This document shows, one piece after another, positions 26,011 to 35,137 of a stretch of DNA of 64,000 bases; the first letter of the stretch is position 1; each line of letters opens with the position of its first letter. The position numbers and the translations under genes were made by a program. The notes under the pieces were generated by a model, which ran no database searches, was not told the origin of the DNA, and was given only the letters and a program-made list of their open reading frames with translations. Source of the DNA: Microbispora rosea (GTDB lineage Bacteria; Actinomycetota; Actinomycetes; Streptosporangiales; Streptosporangiaceae); contig NZ_FTNI01000017.1 in assembly GCF_900156315.1 (NCBI RefSeq), positions 1-64,000 on the forward strand, written 5' to 3'.

Positions 26011-26115
26011 CCCCCTGGGATGCTCCTGTGAGGCGCCCCCTGGGATGCTCCTGTGAGGCGCCCCCTGGGATGCTCCTGTGAGGCGCCCCCTGGGATGCTC
26101 CTGTGAGGCGCCCCC
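26011..26115. repeat. 25-bp tandem repeat, four copies
   Basis: Four identical 25-bp units start at 26011, 26036, 26061 and 26086, followed by a five-base partial copy. Each unit reads CCCCCTGGGATGCTCC then TGTGAGGCG. It ends 8 bp before the stop of the LVIVD gene on the minus strand. Shorter related units (ACGCCCC with CAGGG) lie at 25973-26010. Confidence 0.93.
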
Positions 26116-26122
26116 GATCAGC

Positions 26123-27928
26123 TCAGGCCTTGAGGCTGAGCGCGTCGGCGAGGTCGTTGAGCGCCTTCGCCAGCGTCGCCTGCGCGCCGACGGAGGTGTC
26201 GAGCTGGTGGGAGACGGCCCGAAGCTGCGCCACTGCGGCGTTCTTCTGCGGCCCGTCCGCGAACCGCTCGGCCCGGTCGACGAACTTCCGCACGTTGTCG
26301 GCCGTGGCCTTCTTCAGGGTGCCGGTGCGCAGTGCCTGCGCATAGTAGGCGCGCACCAGCGGGAAGCTCGCCGGCCACGTCACCCGAGGCTGCTGCTGGG
26401 TGTTGAACCGGTCGAAGGTGGCTGTGGCCGCGGCGTCGATCTCGGCCTGGTCCAGGTGTTCGCTCGGAGTCAGCGTGAACGCGTCGAACCCGCGGGCGAT
26501 CTCGCTGCCGTAGACGTGGCCGTTGTAGTAGTACGCGGACCAGAAACCGCCGAGGAGAAGAGAGCTGTCGCTCACCGGGCCCCGGTCGAAGTACGCGATC
26601 TCCTGCGGGTTGGCCGAGTCGGTGAAGTCGAACACCGAGACGCCGCCCTGATACCAGGCCTGGACCATGATGTCCCGTCCGGGCACCGGAACGAGCGACC
26701 CGTTGTGCGCGACGCAGTTCTCCTGGTTCGTCTGCGGTACGGGCAGCTTGTAGTAGCTGCGGAACTTCAGCTTGCCGTCGACGATGTCGAAGATGGCGTC
26801 CGCGCCCCACGACGGCTCGTCGGTGACGCGACAGCGCGCCCCACTGCCGCCGCCCCACTCGTCCGTGAAGATGACCTTGGTCCCGTCGTTGTTGAACGTG
26901 GCCGAGTGCCAGTAGGCGAAGTTCGGGTCCGTCACCGCGTCGAGCCGCTTGGGGTTGGCCGGGTCGGAGATGTCGATCAGGAGTCCGTTGCCCGCGCACG
27001 CCCCGGCCGCGAGGCCGATCTCCGGGTAGGCCGTGATGTCGTGGCAGTGGGTGGTGACGGGCGACGGCGACCAGGACGAGCCGGACGGGTGCCGCGGGGC
27101 CTGCGGGGCGTTCTGGAGACCATTGATCGCTCCGGTCTCCGGGTCGGTGAACAGGCGCGGTGTGGAGACGATCGCCGCGTTCTGCGGGGCCGCCACCGGC
27201 ACCTTGATGACCTCGATACGCCACTGGGCCGTGTTCGGGTCGGTCGCCGCGGTGTTGGCGCAGCCCGCGAGCTCGGAACCCGAACGGACGCTCGCCGTGC
27301 CCTGCACGTAGACGTACACGTTGTCCGGATCGTTCTTGCTGGTCACCAGAGTGTGCGTGTGCGAGCCGCGGCAGGTTTGCACGGCCGCCACCTGGACCGG
27401 CTTGCTGATGTCGCTCACGTCGAAGACCCGGACGCCGCGGAAGCGGTCCGGGTTCACCGTGCCGCTCGCGCCCTGCGTGCCGCAGTCGATCCGGCCTCGG
27501 GTCTCCTCGACCGACATGAACAGCAGGTTGCCGTACACCGACAGGTCGCCCTGGCCGCCCGGGCACACCACGGACGTGGCCAGGACCGGGTTGGAGGGTG
27601 TCGAGACGTCGTAGATGTTGAAACCGGTGAAGTTGCCGACGAACGCGTACTTGCCGCTGAAGGCCATGTCCGAGTTCGCGTACGACGAGTTGCCAGGGTT
27701 CGAGGCCTGGTAGAAGCCCTCAGGCTTGTCCCGGTGGGCCAGGAGCTCCAGCCCCTGGCTCGCCTGCTGGGCATCAAGCCATCCCGCTCCCAGCCCGGCT
27801 CGCGGATCGGCGTCGTCCGCCATGGCCGTGGCGGGCATGAGGCCCACCAGGACCGCCCCTACGGCGACGACTCCGATCTTCCTTAATCCAGCACGCCCCC
27901 AACGTGCTGTCGCACGGCTGATCCTCAA
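26123..27928 (-). CDS. Secreted LVIVD-repeat protein
   Basis: 601 aa. The start is a TTG at 27928, chosen because AAGGAGG lies 10 bp upstream; a GTG 9 bp earlier is too close to that site. A signal peptide follows (LRKIGVVAVGAVLVGLMPATAMA). The body is a likely beta-propeller with repeated FNIYDVSTPSNP, VRVFDVSDISKP, LLIDISDPANP and VSVFDFTDSANP segments, the LVIVD signature. The C-terminal 120 residues are helical. Function of the family is unknown; it is extracellular. Divergent from a DUF305 lipoprotein gene. Confidence 0.88.
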   Translation of the reverse strand: MRISRATARWGRAGLRKIGVVAVGAVLVGLMPATAMADDADPRAGLGAGWLDAQQASQGLELLAHRDKPEGFYQASNPGNSSYANSDMAFSGKYAFVGNFTGFNIYDVSTPSNPVLATSVVCPGGQGDLSVYGNLLFMSVEETRGRIDCGTQGASGTVNPDRFRGVRVFDVSDISKPVQVAAVQTCRGSHTHTLVTSKNDPDNVYVYVQGTASVRSGSELAGCANTAATDPNTAQWRIEVIKVPVAAPQNAAIVSTPRLFTDPETGAINGLQNAPQAPRHPSGSSWSPSPVTTHCHDITAYPEIGLAAGACAGNGLLIDISDPANPKRLDAVTDPNFAYWHSATFNNDGTKVIFTDEWGGGSGARCRVTDEPSWGADAIFDIVDGKLKFRSYYKLPVPQTNQENCVAHNGSLVPVPGRDIMVQAWYQGGVSVFDFTDSANPQEIAYFDRGPVSDSSLLLGGFWSAYYYNGHVYGSEIARGFDAFTLTPSEHLDQAEIDAAATATFDRFNTQQQPRVTWPASFPLVRAYYAQALRTGTLKKATADNVRKFVDRAERFADGPQKNAAVAQLRAVSHQLDTSVGAQATLAKALNDLADALSLKA

Positions 27929-28107
27929 GGGTCGCACCCCTCCTTTTCTGGTCTTTCCGGCGTGACCCGATGCGCGTGCGACAGATCCCGGGGCCCGGCC
28001 CGACCCAAAAGATCTACGCGGCGTTTGGGGGACAGTAACTGAATATGGGGCGAATGTGCTATACCCCTTCACATCCTCCGGTTTGGCCGGTGTCCCCCCA
28101 ACCGCCA

Positions 28108-28794
28108 ATGAAGCGAGCGCAGGACATGATCTCCTCCACCTCCTCACGGCAGCTTCTCGCGCTCGCGCTCGCCGCCGCCGCCGCGATCAGCGCCTGCACG
28201 GCCGAGACCGCCCCGCCCCCCAAGGTGAACGTCGTGCAGCCGGGCGCGCCGGGACAGGGCAGCAAGGTCCTGCCGGCCGACCAGGTGCCGAGCTCCGACG
28301 ACAGGGAGTACACCGACGCCGACGTGCGGTTCATGCAGGGGATGATCCGGCATCACTCCCAGGCCCTGCGCATGACCGCGCTCGTCACCGGGCGCAGCGA
28401 GAGCAGTGACCTCCCGCGCTTCGCCAAGCGGATCGAGATCTCCCAGCAGGACGAGATCGACCAGATGGTGCGCTGGCTCAGGGCCCGGCTCCAGCAGGTG
28501 CCGAGCGTGGGCTCCGGCGGGGGGCACGACCACGGCGGCGGGGAGCTCATGCCCGGCATGCTCAGTGAGGCGCAGTTCGCCGAACTGGAGCAGGCCACGG
28601 GGGAGCGGTTCGACCGGCTCTTCTACGAAGACATGATCCAGCACCACCTGGGAGCGCTGACCATGGTGGAGCGGCTCTTCGGCGACGGAGGAGGCGAGGA
28701 GTCAGAGATCAACCAGTTCGTCACCCATGTCGACGCGGACCAGCGCATCGAGATCGACCGGATGCGCACGCTTCTCGCCGAGACGAACGGGTGA
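28108..28794 (+). CDS. DUF305 lipoprotein
   Basis: 228 aa from the ATG at 28108 (ATG at 28126 is also possible; neither has a good ribosome site). The signal peptide ends in a lipobox-like AISAC. The DUF305 hallmarks are two repeated ferritin-like segments, FMQGMIRHHSQALRM and YEDMIQHHLGALTM, and a His-rich GGGHDHGGG linker. Paired HH motifs suggest metal binding; family function is not established. Divergent from the LVIVD protein gene; it ends 9 bp from the convergent S9 peptidase. Confidence 0.87.
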   Translation: MKRAQDMISSTSSRQLLALALAAAAAISACTAETAPPPKVNVVQPGAPGQGSKVLPADQVPSSDDREYTDADVRFMQGMIRHHSQALRMTALVTGRSESSDLPRFAKRIEISQQDEIDQMVRWLRARLQQVPSVGSGGGHDHGGGELMPGMLSEAQFAELEQATGERFDRLFYEDMIQHHLGALTMVERLFGDGGGEESEINQFVTHVDADQRIEIDRMRTLLAETNG

Positions 28795-28803
28795 TCGGCC
28801 CGC

Positions 28804-30870
28804 TCATCGGAAGATCTGCAGGTAGAACGACAGCTCGGCGGCGAGCGCCGCCGCCTTGGTCTCCAGCCGCCGGAACCCGTGGGCCTCGCCCTCGAACGTG
28901 AGATAGGTGCAGGGCACGCCGCGCGCCAGCAGGCGCTCGGCGAACGCCCGTGACTGGGCCGGCGGCACGACCGGGTCGGCGAGCCCCTGCATGAGCAGCA
29001 TGGGGCAGTTCACCCGGTCGGCCCGGGCCAGCGGCTCGCGCTCGCCGTACCGGTCCTCGGGGCCGACCAGCCACTCCACATACCGCGACTCGAAGTCGTG
29101 GGTGGCCGCGACGAGCGGCCCGAGCGCGCTGACGCCCGCCACCGAGACGCCGCCCGCGAAGACGTCCGACGCGCCGCAGGCGGCCATGACCGTCCACCCG
29201 CCCGCGCTCGCGCCGCGTACGGCGATCCTGGCGGGGTCGGCGAGGCCCTCGGCGACCAGCCACTTGGCCGCGGCGATCACGTCCTCCACGTCGGTCACGC
29301 CCCACCGGCCGTGCAGGCGCTCCCGGTAGGCCCGGCCGTACCCGCTGGATCCGCCGTAGTTGACGTCGATCACGCCGATGCCGCGGCTGGTGAAGAACGC
29401 CTTCTCCAGGCTGAGCTCGCTCGTCGCGTGCCCGGTCGGCCCGCCGTGCACGAAGACGACGTAGGGCACGCCGCCCTCGTCCGGCTGTTCCGGCGGATAC
29501 AGGTACGCGTGGACGCGGACGTCGGGCCCGGCCACGAACTCCACGACACGGGGCGCGGGCAGGACGCCGGCGGGAACATCGTCGATCTCCCGGCGCAGTT
29601 CCTCGGCCCGACCGGCCAGAGCGGCACGACCGGCCAGACCGGCGCCACCGGCCAGACCGGCACGAGGGGCACGAGCGGCGCCACCGGCGCGAGCGGCCTG
29701 AGCGGCGCCACCGGCGCCCTCTCGGGCACCCTCTTCATGCGCGTCACCCGCATCACTTGGGTCATCGGGGCCGCCGGCGGTGTCGATCCTGACGACCGAA
29801 CGCGGCGCGCCCGACCGGTAGCCGAGGCCGACGAGCACGTCGCCGTCCGCGTGCAGCACCGGCGCCCACCCCTGGAAGGGGACGTCGAGGTCGGCCAGCG
29901 TGCGCGTCTCCGGGTCGAGGACGCCCAGGCGCAGGTCGCCGCGCCCGCGCAGCACGGCGAGCCGCCCGTCGCCCAGCACCGCGTACGGCAGGCCGCCGAG
30001 CTGCCACAGCGGGCCGGCGAACTCCTCCTCCGCCGGCCAGAGGGCCTCGCACGACGATCCGGAGATGTCGGCCCGGTAGAGGTTCCACCAGCCCGACCGG
30101 TCGGAGACCGCGTACAGGCGCCGCTCGTCGCACCACAGCGGCGCGAGGACCGACTCGGCGGGCCCGCCCAGCACCGTCCGCGTGGCGCCGTCGGACAGCC
30201 GCGTGACCCGCAGCTCGGTGCGGGTCCAGGGCATGTGCGGGTGGTTCCAGCAGATGTAGGCGAGATGCCGGCCGTCGGGGGACGGCGTGGGAGAGGCGTA
30301 GAAGTCGCAGCCGGTGATCACCTCGGCGACCTCGCCGGTCCCGGTCGGCTCCACGGCCACGATCGAACGGGTGACCTTGGCGTCCTGGTGGTGGCGTTCC
30401 CGGACGCACCACACCCGCGGGCCGCCCGTACCACCCGCGCCGTCCTGGACCCGCAGGTCGGCGTAGCGCAGCGCGCCCGGCTCGTCGGGCTCCGGCGTGA
30501 CCGGACGGGGCCGTTCCGCGTACGGGTCCGGCTCGCCGCCGGCGGGAGGCCGGGCGAGATAGAGCCGCTGGTCGGTGTGGTGCGCGAAGACGATCCCGTG
30601 GCCGGGGACGACGGCATAGGACCGGCCGCCGTACTCGTGGACGCGCGTACGGGCGTCCCAGGGCGCGGGAAGCAGGTCGGTGAGGGAGCCGTCGGCGGCC
30701 CGGTGGACGACCGTACGGCGGCCGCCCTCGGCGGGGCGGTCCTCCTCCCACCACGTCTCCCCGCCCAGCACGGTCGGGAAGCCGAGCCGCAGACCGGCGC
30801 GTGCCACGTCGGCGGTGGAGATGGACGACGGCCGTGGCGAGAACGGCCTCGGGCCGGGCGCGGGGGGCAT
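28804..30870 (-). CDS. S9 family prolyl-oligopeptidase-type peptidase
   Basis: 688 aa, no signal peptide. An N-terminal beta-propeller (about 20-430) is followed by an alpha/beta-hydrolase domain with the triad Ser (GASAGG, about 555), Asp (GLADP, about 632) and His (EAHGF, about 664). Family members cleave short peptides, often at acyl or proline residues. Between propeller blades and hydrolase lies an Ala/Gly/Arg-rich linker (about 375-430) from a repetitive DNA tract (29613-29730), absent from typical relatives as far as I know. It follows the amino-acid importer genes on the same strand after a 52-bp gap. Confidence 0.9.
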   Translation of the reverse strand: MPPAPGPRPFSPRPSSISTADVARAGLRLGFPTVLGGETWWEEDRPAEGGRRTVVHRAADGSLTDLLPAPWDARTRVHEYGGRSYAVVPGHGIVFAHHTDQRLYLARPPAGGEPDPYAERPRPVTPEPDEPGALRYADLRVQDGAGGTGGPRVWCVRERHHQDAKVTRSIVAVEPTGTGEVAEVITGCDFYASPTPSPDGRHLAYICWNHPHMPWTRTELRVTRLSDGATRTVLGGPAESVLAPLWCDERRLYAVSDRSGWWNLYRADISGSSCEALWPAEEEFAGPLWQLGGLPYAVLGDGRLAVLRGRGDLRLGVLDPETRTLADLDVPFQGWAPVLHADGDVLVGLGYRSGAPRSVVRIDTAGGPDDPSDAGDAHEEGAREGAGGAAQAARAGGAARAPRAGLAGGAGLAGRAALAGRAEELRREIDDVPAGVLPAPRVVEFVAGPDVRVHAYLYPPEQPDEGGVPYVVFVHGGPTGHATSELSLEKAFFTSRGIGVIDVNYGGSSGYGRAYRERLHGRWGVTDVEDVIAAAKWLVAEGLADPARIAVRGASAGGWTVMAACGASDVFAGGVSVAGVSALGPLVAATHDFESRYVEWLVGPEDRYGEREPLARADRVNCPMLLMQGLADPVVPPAQSRAFAERLLARGVPCTYLTFEGEAHGFRRLETKAAALAAELSFYLQIFR
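29613..29730. repeat. Short-period repeat in the S9 peptidase linker
   Basis: Degenerate copies of a 9-bp motif (GGCCAGACC, GGCACGACC, GGCGCCACC types on the plus strand). In the gene's frame they encode an Ala/Gly/Arg linker. Read on the opposite strand the same tract gives Gly-X-Y triplets, a coincidence of the 9-bp period. Confidence 0.8.
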
Positions 30871-30922
30871 GACCGCATCCTGCCGGACGGGCCCGCTCCT
30901 GGGGGTGCAAATGCTGCAACGA

Positions 30923-31660
30923 TCAGTCGAGGGACGGGGGAGTGGTGTAGCGGGTGGCGAGCGCGCCGAGCTGGTCGATGACCGTCCGCTTCCAGGTGCC
31001 GTCCTCGAACATCCGGCGCAGCGCCTCCTCGACCTGGTCGCGCAGCGCGGCCGTCCCGGTGGCGATGCGGTACTTCTCGGTGGCCAGGGACCTGCCGCTG
31101 AAGCGGAACCTGCCGGGATACTGCGCCGACAGCCCGGCGAGCACGGGGGCGTCGGCCACGATCGCGTCGGTCCTGCCGGAGGCCAGCAGCGGCGCGCAGG
31201 CCGCGGGCAGGTTCGCCTCGGCGAGGAACACCTGCCGCCAGCGGGTGCCGAACCGCTTCACGAGCGGCTCGGCGGACTCGCGGGTGGCGCAGACGCGTTT
31301 GCGCGCGAGGTCGCGGGGGCGGCGGATGGACAGGTCGCCGGCCCGGACGAGGACGTCGGTGCTGGTGACGAGGTAGGGGCCGGCGACGTACCGGGAGCCC
31401 GGCGGGCCGGTCGCGCCGACGACGAGGTCGGCCCGTGCGGTGTCGAGCGTGTAGACGACCTGGTCGTCGCGGTAGCCGAGCGCGCGGGCGACGTACTGCG
31501 CGACCTCGATGTCGAAGCCGCTGTAGCGCCCGTCGGGGAGCCGGGTGACCAGGCCCGGCTGCCCGGGTCGCACGCCGACCACCAGCGTGCCGGCGTTCCC
31601 GCATCCACCGGACAGGAACGCGGCCGCCAGGACGCCGACCACGGCAACGCCACGCCACAC
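30923..31660 (-). CDS. Second amino-acid-binding lipoprotein (family 3)
   Basis: 245 aa from a GTG at 31660, giving a compact signal peptide with lipobox LSGGC; a TTG at 31711 would add 17 residues. Family 3 solute-binding signatures: LPDGRYSGFDIEVAQYVARALG and CATRESAEPLV. It is clearly paralogous to the first binding protein of the cluster (33331-34164): shared PDG-YxGFD block, DxxxL-GLxxQxPGxFxxxG region and TTPPS near the C-terminus. Last gene of the importer cluster, 88 bp after the permease. Confidence 0.88.
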   Translation of the reverse strand: MWRGVAVVGVLAAAFLSGGCGNAGTLVVGVRPGQPGLVTRLPDGRYSGFDIEVAQYVARALGYRDDQVVYTLDTARADLVVGATGPPGSRYVAGPYLVTSTDVLVRAGDLSIRRPRDLARKRVCATRESAEPLVKRFGTRWRQVFLAEANLPAACAPLLASGRTDAIVADAPVLAGLSAQYPGRFRFSGRSLATEKYRIATGTAALRDQVEEALRRMFEDGTWKRTVIDQLGALATRYTTPPSLD

Positions 31661-31748
31661 GCGCTCAATATCGAGGTCGCGCCCGTCCCCTCGCCAGCAG
31701 CGACACGGCAAAGCTCCCTTTACCCGCGCTACCCGAGGCCCCTGCAGG

Positions 31749-32627
31749 TCAGCGCATCAGCGCGACCTCGCCGCCCGCCGCCGCCTCGGCGGCGGCCGGG
31801 TCGGCCGCGACCTTGCGGCTGCGCCTGCTGCGCCGTTCCAGCCAGTTGGCGAGGTAGCCCAGCGCCAGGTTGATCGCGATGTAGACCGCCGCGATGACGA
31901 TGACCGAGGGGATCAGGTTGGCGTAGTTGGCCGGCACCACGCGGGCGCCCGCGTTCAGCAGGTCGGCGTACGCCACGACGAACCCGAGCGCGGTGTCCTT
32001 GAGCAGCACCACGAGCTGGCTGACGATCGCGGGCATCATCGCGGTCACCGCCTGCGGCAGCAGGATCAGCCGCATCACCTGGTTCTTGCGCAGGCCGATC
32101 GCGGATCCCGCCTCGGCCTGGCCGCGCGGCACGGCGAGGATGCCGGCGCGCACGATCTCCGCGAGGACCGACCCGTTGTAGACCGTGAGGCCGAAGACCA
32201 CGGCCGCGAACTCGGTCACGACCAGCCCGGCCAGGCTCCCGCCGTACTGGGCGAAGAAGATCAGCATGAGCACCGGGACCGCGCGGAAGGCCTCGACGAC
32301 CACCGCGGCCGGGATCCGCACCCAGCGGTGGTCCGACAGGCGGGCGATGCCGAAGACGGCCCCGAACAGCAGCGCGAGCACCGCGGCGACCGCGGCGGCG
32401 ACCAGCGTGTTGAGCAGCCCGGGCAGGATCAGCTCGGTCCAGGTGTCGGCCCGCAGGAACGGCTGCCACAGCTTGCCGTCCCACTGGCCCTTCTCGTCGA
32501 ACTTCGTCCAGACGAAGTACGCCACCAGCAGCAGCACGACGCCGAACGCGAGGGTCAGCGCGTTGTTGCGCAGGCGGGCGCCCGGGCCCGGGACGTCGTA
32601 GAGGACGGAGGCGCCGCGCTCGGTCAT
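31749..32627 (-). CDS. gluD: Amino-acid ABC permease (GluD-like)
   Basis: 292 aa, about five membrane helices. The permease signature appears as GQAEAGSAIGLRKNQVMRLILLPQAV. The N-terminal extension and C-terminal basic RRSRRSRK tail match the longer of the two permeases in glutamate systems. The start at 32627 overlaps the preceding stop (ATGA); a longer open frame upstream is inside that gene. Works with the 223-aa permease as heterodimer. Confidence 0.88.
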   Translation of the reverse strand: MTERGASVLYDVPGPGARLRNNALTLAFGVVLLLVAYFVWTKFDEKGQWDGKLWQPFLRADTWTELILPGLLNTLVAAAVAAVLALLFGAVFGIARLSDHRWVRIPAAVVVEAFRAVPVLMLIFFAQYGGSLAGLVVTEFAAVVFGLTVYNGSVLAEIVRAGILAVPRGQAEAGSAIGLRKNQVMRLILLPQAVTAMMPAIVSQLVVLLKDTALGFVVAYADLLNAGARVVPANYANLIPSVIVIAAVYIAINLALGYLANWLERRSRRSRKVAADPAAAEAAAGGEVALMR

Positions 32628-33295
32628 CGGACCACCGCCAGGCGCCGGGCCAGCCGGCCGGACAGCAGGTTCAGGGGAAGGGTCAGCACGACGAACCCGG
32701 CGGCGAAGCCGAGGAAGATGGGAATGATCGCGTCTCCGTGGGCGTCGAACAGGTTCTTCATCCGCAGCGCCGCCTCCATGACGCCGATCGCGGCCGCGAC
32801 CGTCGTGTTCTTGACCAGCGCGTTCAGCAGGCTCCCGAGCGGCGCGATGACCGTGCGCACCGCCTGGGGAAGGATCACCAGGCGGAGCGTCTGCAGGAAC
32901 GTCAGCCCGATCGCCCGGGCCGCCTCGGCCTGCCCGAGCGGCACGGTGTTGATCCCGGACCTCACGACCTCGCACACGAAGGCGGAGGTGTAGGCGGACA
33001 ACCCGATGATCGACAGCCAGAAGCTGTTGAGCGACAGGTCGTCCCGGGAGAACTGGACGCTCATCACCGTGCCCAGGCCGAGACCGCAGAACACGATGAT
33101 CAGTGTGAGGGGCGTGTTGCGGAGCACGTTGACGTACACCGCGCCCGCCCCTCGCAGCACCGGCAGCGGACTGACGCGCATGGCCGCCAGCACGATCCCC
33201 CAGATCAGCGAGATCACCCCGCTGACCACCGTGAGCTTCACCGTCAGCCAGAACGCGCCGAGGATGACGGGAAGCTCGTCGACGACGGCCTCCAT
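32624..33295 (-). CDS. gluC: Amino-acid ABC permease (GluC-like)
   Basis: 223 aa, about five membrane helices, with the conserved GQAEAARAIGLTFLQTLRLVILPQAV loop. Complete length for the family. Starts 36 bp after the binding-protein gene and overlaps the next permease by 4 bp. Confidence 0.88.
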   Translation of the reverse strand: MEAVVDELPVILGAFWLTVKLTVVSGVISLIWGIVLAAMRVSPLPVLRGAGAVYVNVLRNTPLTLIIVFCGLGLGTVMSVQFSRDDLSLNSFWLSIIGLSAYTSAFVCEVVRSGINTVPLGQAEAARAIGLTFLQTLRLVILPQAVRTVIAPLGSLLNALVKNTTVAAAIGVMEAALRMKNLFDAHGDAIIPIFLGFAAGFVVLTLPLNLLSGRLARRLAVVR

Positions 33296-33330
33296 CGCCG
33301 GCCTCCTCTCAGTGCCGCTTCCGCGCCGTC

Positions 33331-34164
33331 CTAGTACCGCTCGACGGACGGCGGCGTGGTGAAGTACTTGCCGAACTCGCCGAGGTTGGCGTCGAGGGCC
33401 TTGCGCCAGCTGCCGTCGTTGAAGAACTTCTCGATGGCGTTGTTGATCGCGTCACGGCCGGCCTTGTCGTCCATCTTGATGCCGATGCCGTACTTCTCCT
33501 CGCTGAAAGGCTGGCCGATCAGCTTGAACTTGCCGGGGAACTGGGCGGCGAACCCCGCGAGGATCGTCGCGTCCGTGGAGATCGCGTCGACCTGCTTGTT
33601 CTCCAGCAGCGGCAGGCACGCGCCGTACCCCTGCTGCTGGGTGAGGTTCTTGGACTCCCACTCGGGCCCGAACTTGTCGGCGAGGCGCTTCGGCGACGAC
33701 GAGCCCTGCGCGCCGCAGACCTTCTTGTCCTTGAGGGAGTCGACCCCGGTGATCGAGGTGTCGTCGGTGCGGACGAGGATGTCCTGCCCGGTGATCAGGT
33801 AGGGCCCGGCGAAGGAGATTTTCTTCTTGCGCTCGTCGGTGATGGAGTAGGTCGCCACGACCATGTCCACCTGGCCCTGCTGGATGAACGGCTCACGGTT
33901 GGCCGACTGGGCCTCCTTGAACGTGATCCCGCTCTCCGGCACGCCGAGTTCCTTGGCGACGTACCTCGCCACGTCGACGTCGAACCCGCCGTAGCTGCCG
34001 TCGGGCTTCTTCAGCCCCCAGCCCGGCTGGTCGATCTTGACGCCGATCACGAGCTTCTTGTCGTTCTTGGCCTTGTCGACGATCGAGTCCGCACCGGAGT
34101 TGCCGCAGGCAGTCAGGCCGGTGGCCAGGGCGGCCAGCGCGAGCAGGCCGGCTCCGAATCGCAT
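33331..34164 (-). CDS. gluB: Glutamate-type binding lipoprotein (GluB-like)
   Basis: 277 aa. AAAGGTG lies 6 bp before the ATG at 34164, preferred to an upstream GTG. Lipobox LTAC (ATGLTACGNSG). Family 3 solute-binding fold with KKPDGSYGGFDVDVARYVAKELG and the ligand-domain hinge segment VCGAQGSSSPKRL. Captures an amino acid, probably glutamate, outside the membrane and delivers it to the two permeases. Confidence 0.9.
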   Translation of the reverse strand: MRFGAGLLALAALATGLTACGNSGADSIVDKAKNDKKLVIGVKIDQPGWGLKKPDGSYGGFDVDVARYVAKELGVPESGITFKEAQSANREPFIQQGQVDMVVATYSITDERKKKISFAGPYLITGQDILVRTDDTSITGVDSLKDKKVCGAQGSSSPKRLADKFGPEWESKNLTQQQGYGACLPLLENKQVDAISTDATILAGFAAQFPGKFKLIGQPFSEEKYGIGIKMDDKAGRDAINNAIEKFFNDGSWRKALDANLGEFGKYFTTPPSVERY

Positions 34165-34209
34165 CCGCGTCACCTTTCGCTTCTTGTGGAGCTTCGTTGT
34201 GAGCTGGGA

Positions 34210-34965
34210 TCAGTGAGTGAGGATCTTGGAGAGGAAGTCGCGGGCGCGCTCGGTGCTCGGCTGGGTGAAGAACTCCGAGGGCGACCCCTCCTCGACGACC
34301 TGTCCGTCGGCCATGAAGACGATGCGGTTGGCCGCCCGGCGGGCGAAGCCCATCTCGTGGGTGACGACCACCATCGTCATGCCGTCCCTGGCCAGGCCGG
34401 TCATCACGTCGAGCACCTCCTGGACCATCTCGGGGTCGAGGGCCGAGGTGGGCTCGTCGAAAAGGATCATTTTGGGGTCCATGGCCAGCGCGCGGGCGAT
34501 GGCGGCGCGCTGCTGCTGGCCGCCGGACAACTGGGCGGGATACTTCCCCGCCTGCGTGGCGATGCCGACCCGTTCGAGCAGTTCCATGCCCCGCTGCTCG
34601 GCCTGCTGCCGGGAGACCTTCCGCACCCTGGTCGGGCCGAGCGTGACGTTCTCCAGGATCGTCTTGTGCGAGAAGAGGTTGAAGGACTGGAACACCATCC
34701 CGACCTCGGACCGCAGACGGGCCAGAGCACGGCCCTCCGCGGGCAGCTCCCGCCCGTCGAAGACGATGGTCCCGGTGTCGATCGTCTCCAGCCGGTTGAT
34801 CACCCGGCACAGCGTGGACTTGCCGCTGCCGGAGGGGCCGATGACGACGACCACCTCGCCCCGGCCCACGCTCAGGTCGATGTCCCTGAGCACGTGCAGG
34901 GGACCGAAATGCTTGTTGACTCCCTCCAGCCTGACAAGCGGGTCGGAACCACTGATCTCCGTCAT
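34210..34965 (-). CDS. gluA: Amino-acid ABC transporter ATPase (GluA-like)
   Basis: 251 aa. Walker A GPSGSGKST, Q-loop MVFQSFNLF, signature LSGGQQQR, Walker B MILFDEPTSALD and switch VVTHEMGF are all present. First gene of the gluABCD-type operon, followed 45 bp later by the binding protein. Start at the ATG at 34965; a TTG 9 bp earlier is possible. Confidence 0.92.
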   Translation of the reverse strand: MTEISGSDPLVRLEGVNKHFGPLHVLRDIDLSVGRGEVVVVIGPSGSGKSTLCRVINRLETIDTGTIVFDGRELPAEGRALARLRSEVGMVFQSFNLFSHKTILENVTLGPTRVRKVSRQQAEQRGMELLERVGIATQAGKYPAQLSGGQQQRAAIARALAMDPKMILFDEPTSALDPEMVQEVLDVMTGLARDGMTMVVVTHEMGFARRAANRIVFMADGQVVEEGSPSEFFTQPSTERARDFLSKILTH

Positions 34966-35137
34966 GGTCAACAACGTAGGGGGGTCAATGCTGCCGAGTC
35001 ACTAACGGGCCGGTACCGAATAGATCACATCCCGGCTGCTCAGGACATCACTCCCGGTTTGTCCGCACGGCCCGCCCCATGCGGCCCGGGACGCGGTCCC
35101 GGTTGGCTCCTGCCGACCTCTCACGTGTAGGAGCACG

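Noticed and set aside
26011-26115. CRISPR array
   Set aside because: The 25-bp copies are contiguous with no spacers, and there are no cas genes in the window.
29098-30981. Collagen-like protein on the plus strand
   Set aside because: The Gly-X-Y run is the reverse reading of the S9 peptidase linker repeat, and the peptidase has an intact triad on the minus strand.
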